Shown: positions 51,045 to 59,648 of the stretch, one piece after another | How positions within the stretch are numbered: the first letter of the stretch is position 1 | How the letters are laid out: the number at the start of each line of letters is the position of its first letter | Assembly (NCBI RefSeq): GCF_004307455.1 | Contig: NZ_SEWX01000005.1 | Location: 558,001 to 622,000 of the forward strand | Source: Aquirufa nivalisilvae | Lineage (GTDB): Bacteria; Bacteroidota; Bacteroidia; Cytophagales; Spirosomataceae | Direction of reading: 5' to 3' | Length of the DNA: 64,000 nt | Notes under the pieces: generated by a model | Told to the model about the DNA's origin: nothing | Seen by the model: the letters and a program-made list of their open reading frames with translations, nothing else | Database searches by the model: none | Position numbers and translations under genes: made by a program

Positions 51045-52083
51045 CATCTAAGAGGGTCATTTCACTTCCTCTTATTTCCAATAAACCTTCTTTTTTAAAA
51101 TCACTTAATGTTCGAATGACTGTCTCGGTAGCCGTACCCACACGAGAGGCTAAATCTTCTCGAGATAGGCGAATTACAACAGGCCCATTGACATCTTTCC
51201 CATAAGTCTTAGCTAACTCAACTAAAGCCATAGAAACCCTAATACGTAAAGATTGATAAGCCATGGAAACTAAGATTTTCTCATTTTTCATGAGATAACT
51301 TGTTAAGGCCTTTCTGAAATAAATCTCTAAATGAATATTTTGCTTAAGTAAATCTTTGAACTCATTGGAGGAAATACTTAAAATCACAGACTCCTCTAAA
51401 GCTTCTGCTGTTTCTCGATAAATTTGATTTTCAAGAATATCCACATAGCCAAAAAACTCACCTTCTTTGATGAATGAAGTAATAAAATACTTTCCTTCAC
51501 GGTTAGTATGGTATGTTTTAATTTTACCTTTTTCTAAGAAAAACAAACGAGATGGACTATCGCCTTCCGTATATATACTTTGCTTTTTCTGCACATGATG
51601 TGTCCTTTTCTCTCCATCAAAATGGGTGAAATCAAGAAAATCTAAGGCTTTTTGAGCTAAAGAAACTTCAGTTTGTAATTCCGCATCTACAAACCCTTCT
51701 GTTCGCTGAAGTGATTTCTTTTTTAACCTAGTTTCAATAGAACGTAATAGTTCTACTTCTTGAAATGGCTTAGTCAAAAAATCATCAGCGCCCATCTCCA
51801 TGCCTTTGCGCATATCCGAACGATCTGTTTTGGCCGTTAAGAAAATAAACGGAACTTTTGAAAGATATTCATGATTTGAAAATACCTGTAAAACACCAAA
51901 ACCATCTAGGTGCGGCATCATGATATCACAAATCACTAAGTCTGGTAGATTTTGTTGAGCCATTCGAACCCCTTCAATACCATCAGCTGCAGTTTCTACC
52001 ACATAACCTGATAATTCCAGCAATTCAGCCGTGTTCTCGCGGATATCATCACTGTCTTCAATAAGTAATATTTTATTCATCAT
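51016..52083 (-). CDS. Receiver-CRP/FNR fusion response regulator
   Basis: A 355-residue response regulator with an unusual architecture. An N-terminal receiver domain (residues 1-120; phospho-accepting Asp 53 in LVICDIMMPHLDGFG, counting from the first of two tandem Mets; Lys in LTKPFQE) is joined by a linker to a CRP-like cNMP-binding domain (about 155-270) and a CRP-type helix-turn-helix (SREDLASRVGTATETVIRTLS). Such fusions act as transcription regulators. It is translationally coupled to the upstream kinase (11-nt overlap), so the pair is a two-component system next to the cbb3 genes. Confidence 0.93.
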   Translation of the reverse strand: MMNKILLIEDSDDIRENTAELLELSGYVVETAADGIEGVRMAQQNLPDLVICDIMMPHLDGFGVLQVFSNHEYLSKVPFIFLTAKTDRSDMRKGMEMGADDFLTKPFQEVELLRSIETRLKKKSLQRTEGFVDAELQTEVSLAQKALDFLDFTHFDGEKRTHHVQKKQSIYTEGDSPSRLFFLEKGKIKTYHTNREGKYFITSFIKEGEFFGYVDILENQIYRETAEALEESVILSISSNEFKDLLKQNIHLEIYFRKALTSYLMKNEKILVSMAYQSLRIRVSMALVELAKTYGKDVNGPVVIRLSREDLASRVGTATETVIRTLSDFKKEGLLEIRGSEMTLLDVNKLANLRY

Positions 52084-53296
52084 GGTTTAATCTCGGTATT
52101 TCTATGGTAAGTTGAGTTCCTTGGTTCAATTCTGATTCTAATTTCAGTTGACCATTGATCAATTCCAAATATCGATCAATTAGATGTAATCCTAAACCTG
52201 TTCCAGGAATCACAGTAGCATTACTTCCTCTGAAAAATCGTTCAAATAAATGTTTTTTATCTTCCTCACTAATTCCAATTCCTTTATCACAGATCGTGAT
52301 TTTTAAGATGTTATTTTCCTCTTTAACGATTAAATCAACGCTATCATTGGAAAATTTCAAGGCATTGGAAAGAGCATTCAATAAGATTTTTCTTAAAACA
52401 GATTCATCACTCACCCAGGTTTCGGGAGCATCAAAATCCAAGATAATTTTTTGATTGGTTTTTTTATACGGAATCAGATCTGCTTTAATTTCTAAAAACA
52501 AGGGTTCCAATTCAATCGTCGAAGCATGAATCTCAACATGCCCAGATTCTAGTTTTCCTACCGATAAAAATTCCTCTAAAATCATCGTTAAATGATTTAC
52601 AGAAGCCTTTATACGTCGGATATGCTGTTCTCGTTTTTCTTGCTCTTCTGCTTTTTGATACTTCTCCAACAAAGTTGCAGAACTTAAAATAGAGGTAAGG
52701 GGAGTCCTAAACTCATGAGAAGCCATGGACACAAAACGTGTTTTTAAATCTCCTAACTCCTTTTCCTTTTGTAAGGCATTTTCTAATTCTAAGGTATTAG
52801 CTTCTAATTTCTCTAAGGTATTTTGTAATGCTTGCGTTCTTGCTTTTACTTCCTCTTCTAAGGTTTCATTCAATTGATTGATCTCCTGATTCTTCAAAAT
52901 CAGCTCCATTTCTACCTTGCGTTTCAAGGTCACATCACTAATAAAAGCGATGTAAAACATTTGACCATCTTCTTTAAAATGGCTTAAACTAATTTCAACA
53001 GGAAAGAGAGATTCATCTTTTCTTTTAGCCTTCAAATCCAAACCAACGCCCATAGGCCGATCTTGTGGATGTTCGGCATATTTTGCTTGATGTCCATGAT
53101 GCCGAGATCGCAAGTGATTGGGAATCAGTATATCAATATTCTTACCCTTTAATTCATTGGGGGCGTAACCAAATAGACGATCCGCAAAATTGTTTGTCAT
53201 GATGACATTACTCGAAGAATCCGTCACCAGAATACCAATCGCTGCCTCATTGAAGATAGCTTCATATTGAAATCTGGAAACAATAGACTGAGACAT
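52073..53296 (-). CDS. PAS sensor histidine kinase, FixL-like
   Basis: A 407-residue kinase with no signal peptide or TM helix, so cytoplasmic. A PAS domain (residues about 8-125), a coiled coil (about 128-175), HisKA (about 180-250, phospho-His in MASHEFRTPL) and HATPase (N box NALSNALKFS, G boxes GIGISEED and GTGLGLHL). The PAS segment RSRHHGHQAKYAEHPQDRP aligns without gaps with the FixL heme-PAS. In it His 66 sits at the position of the FixL proximal heme His, while the Arg206 and Arg220 equivalents are Lys and Leu. Heme binding is therefore possible but not assured. It is coupled to the receiver-CRP gene. Confidence 0.9.
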   Translation of the reverse strand: MSQSIVSRFQYEAIFNEAAIGILVTDSSSNVIMTNNFADRLFGYAPNELKGKNIDILIPNHLRSRHHGHQAKYAEHPQDRPMGVGLDLKAKRKDESLFPVEISLSHFKEDGQMFYIAFISDVTLKRKVEMELILKNQEINQLNETLEEEVKARTQALQNTLEKLEANTLELENALQKEKELGDLKTRFVSMASHEFRTPLTSILSSATLLEKYQKAEEQEKREQHIRRIKASVNHLTMILEEFLSVGKLESGHVEIHASTIELEPLFLEIKADLIPYKKTNQKIILDFDAPETWVSDESVLRKILLNALSNALKFSNDSVDLIVKEENNILKITICDKGIGISEEDKKHLFERFFRGSNATVIPGTGLGLHLIDRYLELINGQLKLESELNQGTQLTIEIPRLNHDE

Positions 53297-53349
53297 ATCC
53301 GCAAATTAATCCAACTAAATTACAACATTTGACTTCTTTTACAATTAAT

Positions 53350-55539
53350 TTAAGGATGATATGCTGATTTCTGATGCTTCAATACATCTTCAAAATAAAA
53401 ATGTACATCCTTGAATTTTCCTTCGGCATATTGCTGCCCTTGATCAAAAAAATGAGGTGAACGGACATCGCCACTTTGTCCACCTGCCAATAAAGATTTA
53501 GCTTTAATTTTTGGCCCAAATTCTACAGCACAAATAAAACTATTCCCATTCACCCCATACCATTTCTTGGTATTAGAAAAGGCCTTGCTATTATATGATG
53601 GTAACATACCCCAGGTAGAAGAAGCGAAAGGAACAGGGTAACTAGCCTGAGCATCATCAAAAGTCAATTCAACTTGATTTCCAATGCGTTGTAAGCGATT
53701 TAACTCTCCCCACGCTACTTGCCAGGTTCCCCAATTTTTATTCAAATCTTGCAAAACGATTTCTAAGACTTGACACATTTCTTCACCCTTACCTGATGCA
53801 ATGTAGGCTACTATGCTTTGTATTAAGTCGATTTCTCCACCAAACATCTGTTTTCTTGGTATTTTCAAAAGCATTTTTTGGCCCCATTGAATGGCTAAGG
53901 TTTGAGCTACTGAATTTAACCTAGCATGGTAATCCCATCGTTTCAGCGTATCAATTGCCCCCTTGAAAGAAGCAGAGCTATTAGTCACATTTCTTGATTC
54001 TCCAGCCTTGACTAAAGCTGGAATCAGTAATTCAAAGGCGGTTAACTTGCGATTATAACCAAGATGAATCAACTCATCTAAGTTAAGTTTTTCGGCAGTA
54101 GAAAATAATCGAAAAGCATTTCTGTCTCGGAAGTTTTCTGCATCTGGAGCCATATACACTGGATATTTCGATTTTTGTGGGCTAGAAAAACCTGAAACCG
54201 TAAATGGGGTAGAATTGCAATTTTGAATCCAGCCACTAGCAGGGTCTATGGACTGCACAATTTCCTTCAATGGATGTAAACCCTTCCAATCCAGAGACGA
54301 TTTTGTTCCATCTTGAACCAAGGACCAATCGATTTCAGGTTGTCTTTTAGGTACAAAATTACCATGCCAATAAGCTATTCGACCGTTTTTACCGGCATAA
54401 ACCGTGTTGTTGGACGTATTAGCCCGCATGTTCATCACCGATTGAAATTCCTCAAAACTTCTGGTTTTGGTTCTAGCCCAACTTTGGATTAAACTTTTAA
54501 TGGATCGATTATATGACTTCACTGAAATCCACTTTCCATTTCTTTCAGCCATGATAGGTCCACGGTGATTAAAATAAACTGGAATGGATTGAGCTGGCTG
54601 TCCTTTGGCTTGTAAAACAATGCGTTGCTCTTTTATTGGAAGCCATTTCCCATCTAAAAGATATTCTCTGCCTTGCTTCCCCTCACGGGTAGTTTCAGCA
54701 TAATTATCTGCGACATCCACCTGACTAGAGGTATGCATCCAACCTCCAAATTGATTAAATCCTTGATATACGAAAAATTGACCCCAGGTTACAGCTCCGT
54801 ATACATGTAATCCCTGTTCACTGTTTACATGCACTTCTGGTCGAAAATAAAAGGTAACATGTGGATTGATATAGAAAAGAGAATTTCCCGATCTTGATTT
54901 GGCAGGACCGACGGCAAAACCATTTGAACCTGTTAGATCAGCCTCTGGATCCAAAGGATTCTTTTTTATGTAACTTAATTTATTTCCTGATAAGCCGTAA
55001 AACTTGGCAACCTCCGCTTGATTGACACTTCCAGTGGAAATGGCTCCAATGCTTCCGTCCGTCCATAATAGGGGATACCATGGTTCAAAATGAGATAATA
55101 AGGCTGGTTTAACTTCTGGATGTTTGTACAAATAATAGTTTATACCATCTGCATAAGCTTGCAGTAATTTCTTTAACCAAATAGGACTTGTTTGATATTC
55201 TTGTTTCGCTTCTTCCTGACTGATTATCAAACGAATATATAAATCATTCGCTAATTCACTTGGACCAAAAACTTCGGCTTTACGGCCTAATTTCTCGATA
55301 TAGTTCATCTCAACTCGCATAAAATCATCTTCACATTGGGCGTATAACAAGCCAAATACCGCATCAGCATCGGATTTGCCATAAATATGGGGAACCCCAT
55401 ATTCATCTCGAATAATTTTTACTCGTTTGGATTGGGCTTTCCATGCATTCAGTTGGTTAGGATTGATTTCTATGGCCTGACACAGATTGATTCCAAAGAA
55501 AATCAAAGAGAAGGAGAGGAGGATAATTCTAAATTTCAT
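53350..55539 (-). CDS. Penicillin acylase family protein (Ntn hydrolase)
   Basis: A 729-residue secreted N-terminal-nucleophile amidohydrolase precursor. Signal peptide MKFRIILLSFSLIFFG, then the alpha-chain start with VKIIRDEYGVPHIYG. The autocatalytic site reads TGSNGFAVGPAKS, where Ser is expected to become the beta-chain N-terminal nucleophile. The beta chain has NPHVTFYFRPEVH and RTKTRSFEEF-type segments. Substrates of the family range from beta-lactams to acyl-homoserine lactones, so quorum quenching is possible. The frame extends to 55605, but that N-terminal extension lacks signal character; the ATG at 55539 is chosen. Confidence 0.9.
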   Translation of the reverse strand: MKFRIILLSFSLIFFGINLCQAIEINPNQLNAWKAQSKRVKIIRDEYGVPHIYGKSDADAVFGLLYAQCEDDFMRVEMNYIEKLGRKAEVFGPSELANDLYIRLIISQEEAKQEYQTSPIWLKKLLQAYADGINYYLYKHPEVKPALLSHFEPWYPLLWTDGSIGAISTGSVNQAEVAKFYGLSGNKLSYIKKNPLDPEADLTGSNGFAVGPAKSRSGNSLFYINPHVTFYFRPEVHVNSEQGLHVYGAVTWGQFFVYQGFNQFGGWMHTSSQVDVADNYAETTREGKQGREYLLDGKWLPIKEQRIVLQAKGQPAQSIPVYFNHRGPIMAERNGKWISVKSYNRSIKSLIQSWARTKTRSFEEFQSVMNMRANTSNNTVYAGKNGRIAYWHGNFVPKRQPEIDWSLVQDGTKSSLDWKGLHPLKEIVQSIDPASGWIQNCNSTPFTVSGFSSPQKSKYPVYMAPDAENFRDRNAFRLFSTAEKLNLDELIHLGYNRKLTAFELLIPALVKAGESRNVTNSSASFKGAIDTLKRWDYHARLNSVAQTLAIQWGQKMLLKIPRKQMFGGEIDLIQSIVAYIASGKGEEMCQVLEIVLQDLNKNWGTWQVAWGELNRLQRIGNQVELTFDDAQASYPVPFASSTWGMLPSYNSKAFSNTKKWYGVNGNSFICAVEFGPKIKAKSLLAGGQSGDVRSPHFFDQGQQYAEGKFKDVHFYFEDVLKHQKSAYHP

Positions 55540-55723
55540 AGTGTTGATGTTAATCAAACAAAAATACATTTTTTTCATGGTCAGCCTGAATAAATTCCAG
55601 AACATACTCCAAATCTCCCAAGAGATTCCTTTTTTTCAAGATACGGGTATAAAATATGTGGCTTTGTCTTTTTATGTTTGTAATTCTGATTGAAAAATTT
55701 TGCTTTTGAAAACCATATTTACC

Positions 55724-58700
55724 ATGAAATTAAAATTTCTTTATGCGCTTGGGCTAGTTTCCGCAATATCCTATTCTTGTAGTAATTCTTTGGAAAAAGA
55801 TACTTACCGTGTCATTCTTGAGGATCAAGATAATTTGGCAGAAAAAGCTAAGACTGCCAAAGAAAAATTACCCATTAAAATTGCACCTGGTTTACAGATA
55901 ACTCGATTTGCTTCTGATTCCTTAGCCCCAGATCCTGTTGGAATTGATATGGATGATAAAGGTGCGGTATACATTACTCGTACCAATCGTGGTAAATATT
56001 CGGAATTTGATATTCGTGGACATCGTGATTGGATGACAGAATCCATTGGTTTTCAGTCGGTCGCAGATAGAAAAGCATTTTTACATAAGACTTTTGCTTC
56101 AGAAAATTCTGCCAAAAACGATTGGTTACCAGATTTAAACAAAGATGGTATTCATGATGTGAATGACCTGAAAGTAGAAAAAGAAGAAATCTGGAAAATT
56201 GAAGACAAAAATGGAGATGGATTAGCTGATCAAGCTACACGAGTATTTAATGGATTTCACGAAGAGTATACCGACGTCGCTGGAGGGATTTTAATTCGTA
56301 AAAAAGATGCCTTTATAGCTGTTGGACCTGATTTATGGCGTTTAAATAACACGAAGAAAAATGGTTTATTAACTGAACCAGTATCAATTTCCACCGGTTA
56401 TGGCGTTCATATTGGATTTGGAGGTCATGGTATGTCGGGGGTCATAGAAGGTCCAGACGGTAAAATTTATTGGCAAATTGGAGATATTGGAGCCAACATT
56501 ACCGCTTTAGATGGCAAGCAGTACAAATATCCTAATTCAGGAGTAATTGTACGTTCAAATCCTGATGGAAGTAATTTTGAAGTATTTGCTTCTGGATTAC
56601 GTAATACACATGAATTCGTATTTGATCACTATGGTAATTTAATTAGTTCTGACAATGATGGTGACCATCCAGGCGAAAGTGAGCGTTTAGTACATATTGT
56701 AGAAGGTTCAGATGCGGGTTGGAGATCCAACTGGCAATACGGTAAATATACCGATCCGGGAAATAATTTATACAAAGTATGGATGGATGAAAGATTGTAT
56801 GTGCCTCGTTGGAAAGGACAAGCTGCATACATCATTCCTCCAATCAGAAACTACCATAATGGACCTACCGGAATGTTATTCAATCCGGGAACTGCCCTTG
56901 GTAAAAAATGGACCAATAAATTCTTTTTAGTGGAATTTGTAGGCAATCCTAATGCTTCCCACATTTGGTCATTTGATTTAAAACCTAAGGGTGCGACTTT
57001 TGATTTTAAATCTGAAGAAGATGTGGTTAGTGGGATTTTACCAACTGGTATGCGCTTTGGACCAGATGGTGCTTTGTATGCTGCCGACTGGGTAAATGGC
57101 TGGGATGTGAAACACTATGGCCGAGTTTGGAAAATTGATGTAGATGCTAAAAACAATGATTTAGATAAAGAAAGAGCAGAAACTAAGCGTTTAATTCAAT
57201 TGGATTATGAGAAGCAACATGCTAACACTTTGTATGATTTATTATTCTATAACGACTTACGTGTACGCATGAAAGCCCAATTTGAGTTAGCTAAAAGAGG
57301 CAATGCTTCGGTAGCAATATTTCAAAAAGCCATTCAACAAAAAGAAAATCAATTGGCTCGAATTCATGGAATATGGGGAATGGGACAGCTTGGTACCACA
57401 GATGTTAAAGTGGGAGCCTTGTTAGGTGAACAATTACAAGATCAAGATGAGGAAATCGTAGCTCAAGCAGCAAAAGTTTTGGGTGACATTTTTAATAAAG
57501 ATCATGAAGGTCGATTGATTCAATTAATTGATTCCAAAAATCCACGGGTAAGCTTCTTTGCTTGTCAAGCAGTAGGACGAATCAAATCGGAAAATGCCAT
57601 TCCTAGTTTATTAAAGGTCATTGAAAAAAATAACGATGAGGATCATTATATCCGCCATGCTGCAGTTTTAGCATTAGCTAGAATTGGAAAAGAAGAACCT
57701 TTGGTGGCCTTGGCAAGTTCATCAAATACTGCCTTAAAAACAGCAGCAGTGTTAGTATTACGTCGTTTATCTAGTCCAAAAGTCGCTTTATTTTTACAAG
57801 ACTCCGATGAATATATTGCTACAGAAGCGGCCAGAGCTATCAATGACGATGAATCTATTCCTGCAGCACTACCTGCTTTAGCAGCCGCATTAAACAATAA
57901 AGCTTGGAAAGGAGAACCATTATTACGTAGAGCTATCAACGCTTGTTTACGTGTTGGTACTAGCAAAGAAATCGATGCCTTAATTCAATTCAGTGAGAGA
58001 AATGATATATCTGATGTCATTCGTGCAGAGGCTATTGCTACCTTAGGTTCATGGGCTAACCCATCTGTGTTAGATCGTGTAGATGGTCGTCATAGAGGCA
58101 CATTACAAAGAAATCCAGCCGATGTGGTGGGTCGTATTTATCCTAAGATTGCTACTTTTCTAAGAAGTACTAATCCTGAAGTTCTGATTGCCACAGCGAA
58201 ATTATTATCGGAATTAAAAATGACGGATTTCAAGAGTGAGCAGACTCAAATTTTCTTGAATCATGTGAATGCGAAAGTGAGAGCAGCTCATTTAAGTTCC
58301 TTAGTAGCCTTGAAAGATGCCAATTTGTCCTTAATTATTCAGAAAGGAATGAACGATGCCGATAGGAGTGTTAGAGGAGCTTCTCTTGGTTTCTTAGATA
58401 AAGTGGATTTATCTAAAGCTCAATTGCCGAATGTAGTAAATCCTATCATAGAAAAGGGGAGCGTTGTTGAGCAACAGCAATTATTACAAAGTATTGGTAA
58501 AATGCCTGTCGATAATACAGAAGATGTTTTGGCTGATTTAATTCAACGCATGATAGGGAATAAATTATCCAATGATATTCGATTAGATTTAGTGGAAGCA
58601 GTAGAGGCTACTAACTCTCAAAGATTAATTGCCAAATTAGATGCCTTGAAAACAAAAGGTACGCTGACAGATGAATTTAAAGATGCCATGTTTGGTGGAA

Positions 58701-59113
58701 GTATTCAAGCTGGAAATGCCATTTTCTACAGAAATCAAACAGTTCAATGCGTTCGCTGTCACAATGCTGGTGGAGAGGGAGGGATTGTTGGACCTTCTTT
58801 AAAAGGTATTGGCCGTCGTTTAAGTAGAGAGCAAATTTTACAAGCTTTAATTGAGCCAAGTGAGCGAATTGCGCCAGGTTATGGCACTATTAATTTGAAA
58901 TTAACAGATGGTCAAGAAGTTAGTGGAACGGTTATTTCTGAAACGGAAAGTATGATTCAGTTGAAAACATCAGAAGCTGAGCCTTTGAAAATTGCAATAT
59001 CTCGTATCAAGTCTAGAGAGAATTTCCCATCCAGTATGCCACCTATGGGAAGCCTAATGTCTAAGAGAGAAATTAGGGATGTCGTAGAATTTTTATCATC
59101 TTTAAGAAATTAA
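55724..59113 (+). CDS. Large lipoprotein with membrane-bound dehydrogenase, HEAT and cytochrome c domains
   Basis: A 1129-residue lipoprotein; lipobox SYSC at residues about 16-19 of MKLKFLYALGLVSA. The N-terminal half (about 50-470) is a PVC-type membrane-bound dehydrogenase (sugar-dehydrogenase-like beta-propeller; VGIDMDDKGAVYIT, YWQIGDIGANIT). Next are HEAT-like repeats (about 500-960; RHAAVLALARIGKEE, RAEAIATLGSW), then a C-terminal heme domain with the c-type motif CVRCHN, GPSLKGIGRR and EPSERIAPGYG (TIGR02603-like). It probably oxidises a substrate at the cell surface and passes electrons to cytochromes. It is divergent from the acylase. Confidence 0.87.
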   Translation: MKLKFLYALGLVSAISYSCSNSLEKDTYRVILEDQDNLAEKAKTAKEKLPIKIAPGLQITRFASDSLAPDPVGIDMDDKGAVYITRTNRGKYSEFDIRGHRDWMTESIGFQSVADRKAFLHKTFASENSAKNDWLPDLNKDGIHDVNDLKVEKEEIWKIEDKNGDGLADQATRVFNGFHEEYTDVAGGILIRKKDAFIAVGPDLWRLNNTKKNGLLTEPVSISTGYGVHIGFGGHGMSGVIEGPDGKIYWQIGDIGANITALDGKQYKYPNSGVIVRSNPDGSNFEVFASGLRNTHEFVFDHYGNLISSDNDGDHPGESERLVHIVEGSDAGWRSNWQYGKYTDPGNNLYKVWMDERLYVPRWKGQAAYIIPPIRNYHNGPTGMLFNPGTALGKKWTNKFFLVEFVGNPNASHIWSFDLKPKGATFDFKSEEDVVSGILPTGMRFGPDGALYAADWVNGWDVKHYGRVWKIDVDAKNNDLDKERAETKRLIQLDYEKQHANTLYDLLFYNDLRVRMKAQFELAKRGNASVAIFQKAIQQKENQLARIHGIWGMGQLGTTDVKVGALLGEQLQDQDEEIVAQAAKVLGDIFNKDHEGRLIQLIDSKNPRVSFFACQAVGRIKSENAIPSLLKVIEKNNDEDHYIRHAAVLALARIGKEEPLVALASSSNTALKTAAVLVLRRLSSPKVALFLQDSDEYIATEAARAINDDESIPAALPALAAALNNKAWKGEPLLRRAINACLRVGTSKEIDALIQFSERNDISDVIRAEAIATLGSWANPSVLDRVDGRHRGTLQRNPADVVGRIYPKIATFLRSTNPEVLIATAKLLSELKMTDFKSEQTQIFLNHVNAKVRAAHLSSLVALKDANLSLIIQKGMNDADRSVRGASLGFLDKVDLSKAQLPNVVNPIIEKGSVVEQQQLLQSIGKMPVDNTEDVLADLIQRMIGNKLSNDIRLDLVEAVEATNSQRLIAKLDALKTKGTLTDEFKDAMFGGSIQAGNAIFYRNQTVQCVRCHNAGGEGGIVGPSLKGIGRRLSREQILQALIEPSERIAPGYGTINLKLTDGQEVSGTVISETESMIQLKTSEAEPLKIAISRIKSRENFPSSMPPMGSLMSKREIRDVVEFLSSLRN

Positions 59114-59116
59114 ATA

Positions 59117-59124
59117 TACATTTG
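59117..59124 (+). promoter_or_regulatory. Candidate minus-7 promoter element of the 59143 gene
   Basis: TACATTTG matches TAnnTTTG and lies 18 nt before the ATG at 59143, right after the stop of the large lipoprotein gene. No minus-33 match at standard spacing is obvious. Confidence 0.35.
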
Positions 59125-59142
59125 TACCTTTCGCAGGTTTTT

Positions 59143-59508
59143 ATGAATATCAACCGTCACTTCTTATTATTTATCAGTATCTTCTTCTTCATGGTTACGG
59201 CCTCGATGAAGCAAGTTATTGGTATACATCAAGAAAGTACAATTGATAGCCATTTTAAGGTTAAAGAAACGGAGCAAAAAGAGCTTAGTTTTTTTAACCT
59301 TTTATTTGAAGAAGACCGAGATAATACGGAAGAGGATGAAGAATCTTCTAGTCTGGAATTCCACTTTCTCGATTTCAACTTACCTAACCATTTTTCATTC
59401 AATGATCCCTATTCTGGGGCATTAATTTCGACAGCTATTCCTTCCATGAAGGCAAATAGCGATTCTACAAATCCATTTTTCATACTGTTTAGGAATATTA
59501 GAGTCTAG
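59143..59508 (+). CDS. Small exported acidic hypothetical protein
   Basis: A 121-residue protein (start MNINRHFLLFISIFFF) with a hydrophobic N-terminal signal peptide or anchor, then a polar, acidic middle (DRDNTEEDEESSS at about 63-75) and a hydrophobic/aromatic end. I recognise no family. It sits between the lipoprotein gene and the SulP gene, in the same direction. The frame extends upstream to 59122, but the later ATG gives a proper signal and follows a promoter-like motif. It could be a partner of the SulP-Dab module, by position only. Confidence 0.6.
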   Translation: MNINRHFLLFISIFFFMVTASMKQVIGIHQESTIDSHFKVKETEQKELSFFNLLFEEDRDNTEEDEESSSLEFHFLDFNLPNHFSFNDPYSGALISTAIPSMKANSDSTNPFFILFRNIRV

Positions 59509-59530
59509 GAATAATCGAATAGATTATCCT
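59509..59530 (+). terminator. Possible weak terminator hairpin before sulP
   Basis: AGGAATAATC, GAATA loop and GATTATCCT with one bulged A, followed by TTATTTAATT. The T tract is imperfect, so termination is uncertain. It lies just after the small exported protein gene. Confidence 0.35.
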
Positions 59531-59648
59531 TTATTTAATTCGCCTAATTGGATCCTATCCAAATTTTACCACCGCACATTGATTTTTCTTTCTAAAATTG
59601 TCAGTCAATTTTATAGTATTAGGAGAAATGAATGCGCTAACATGAAAA

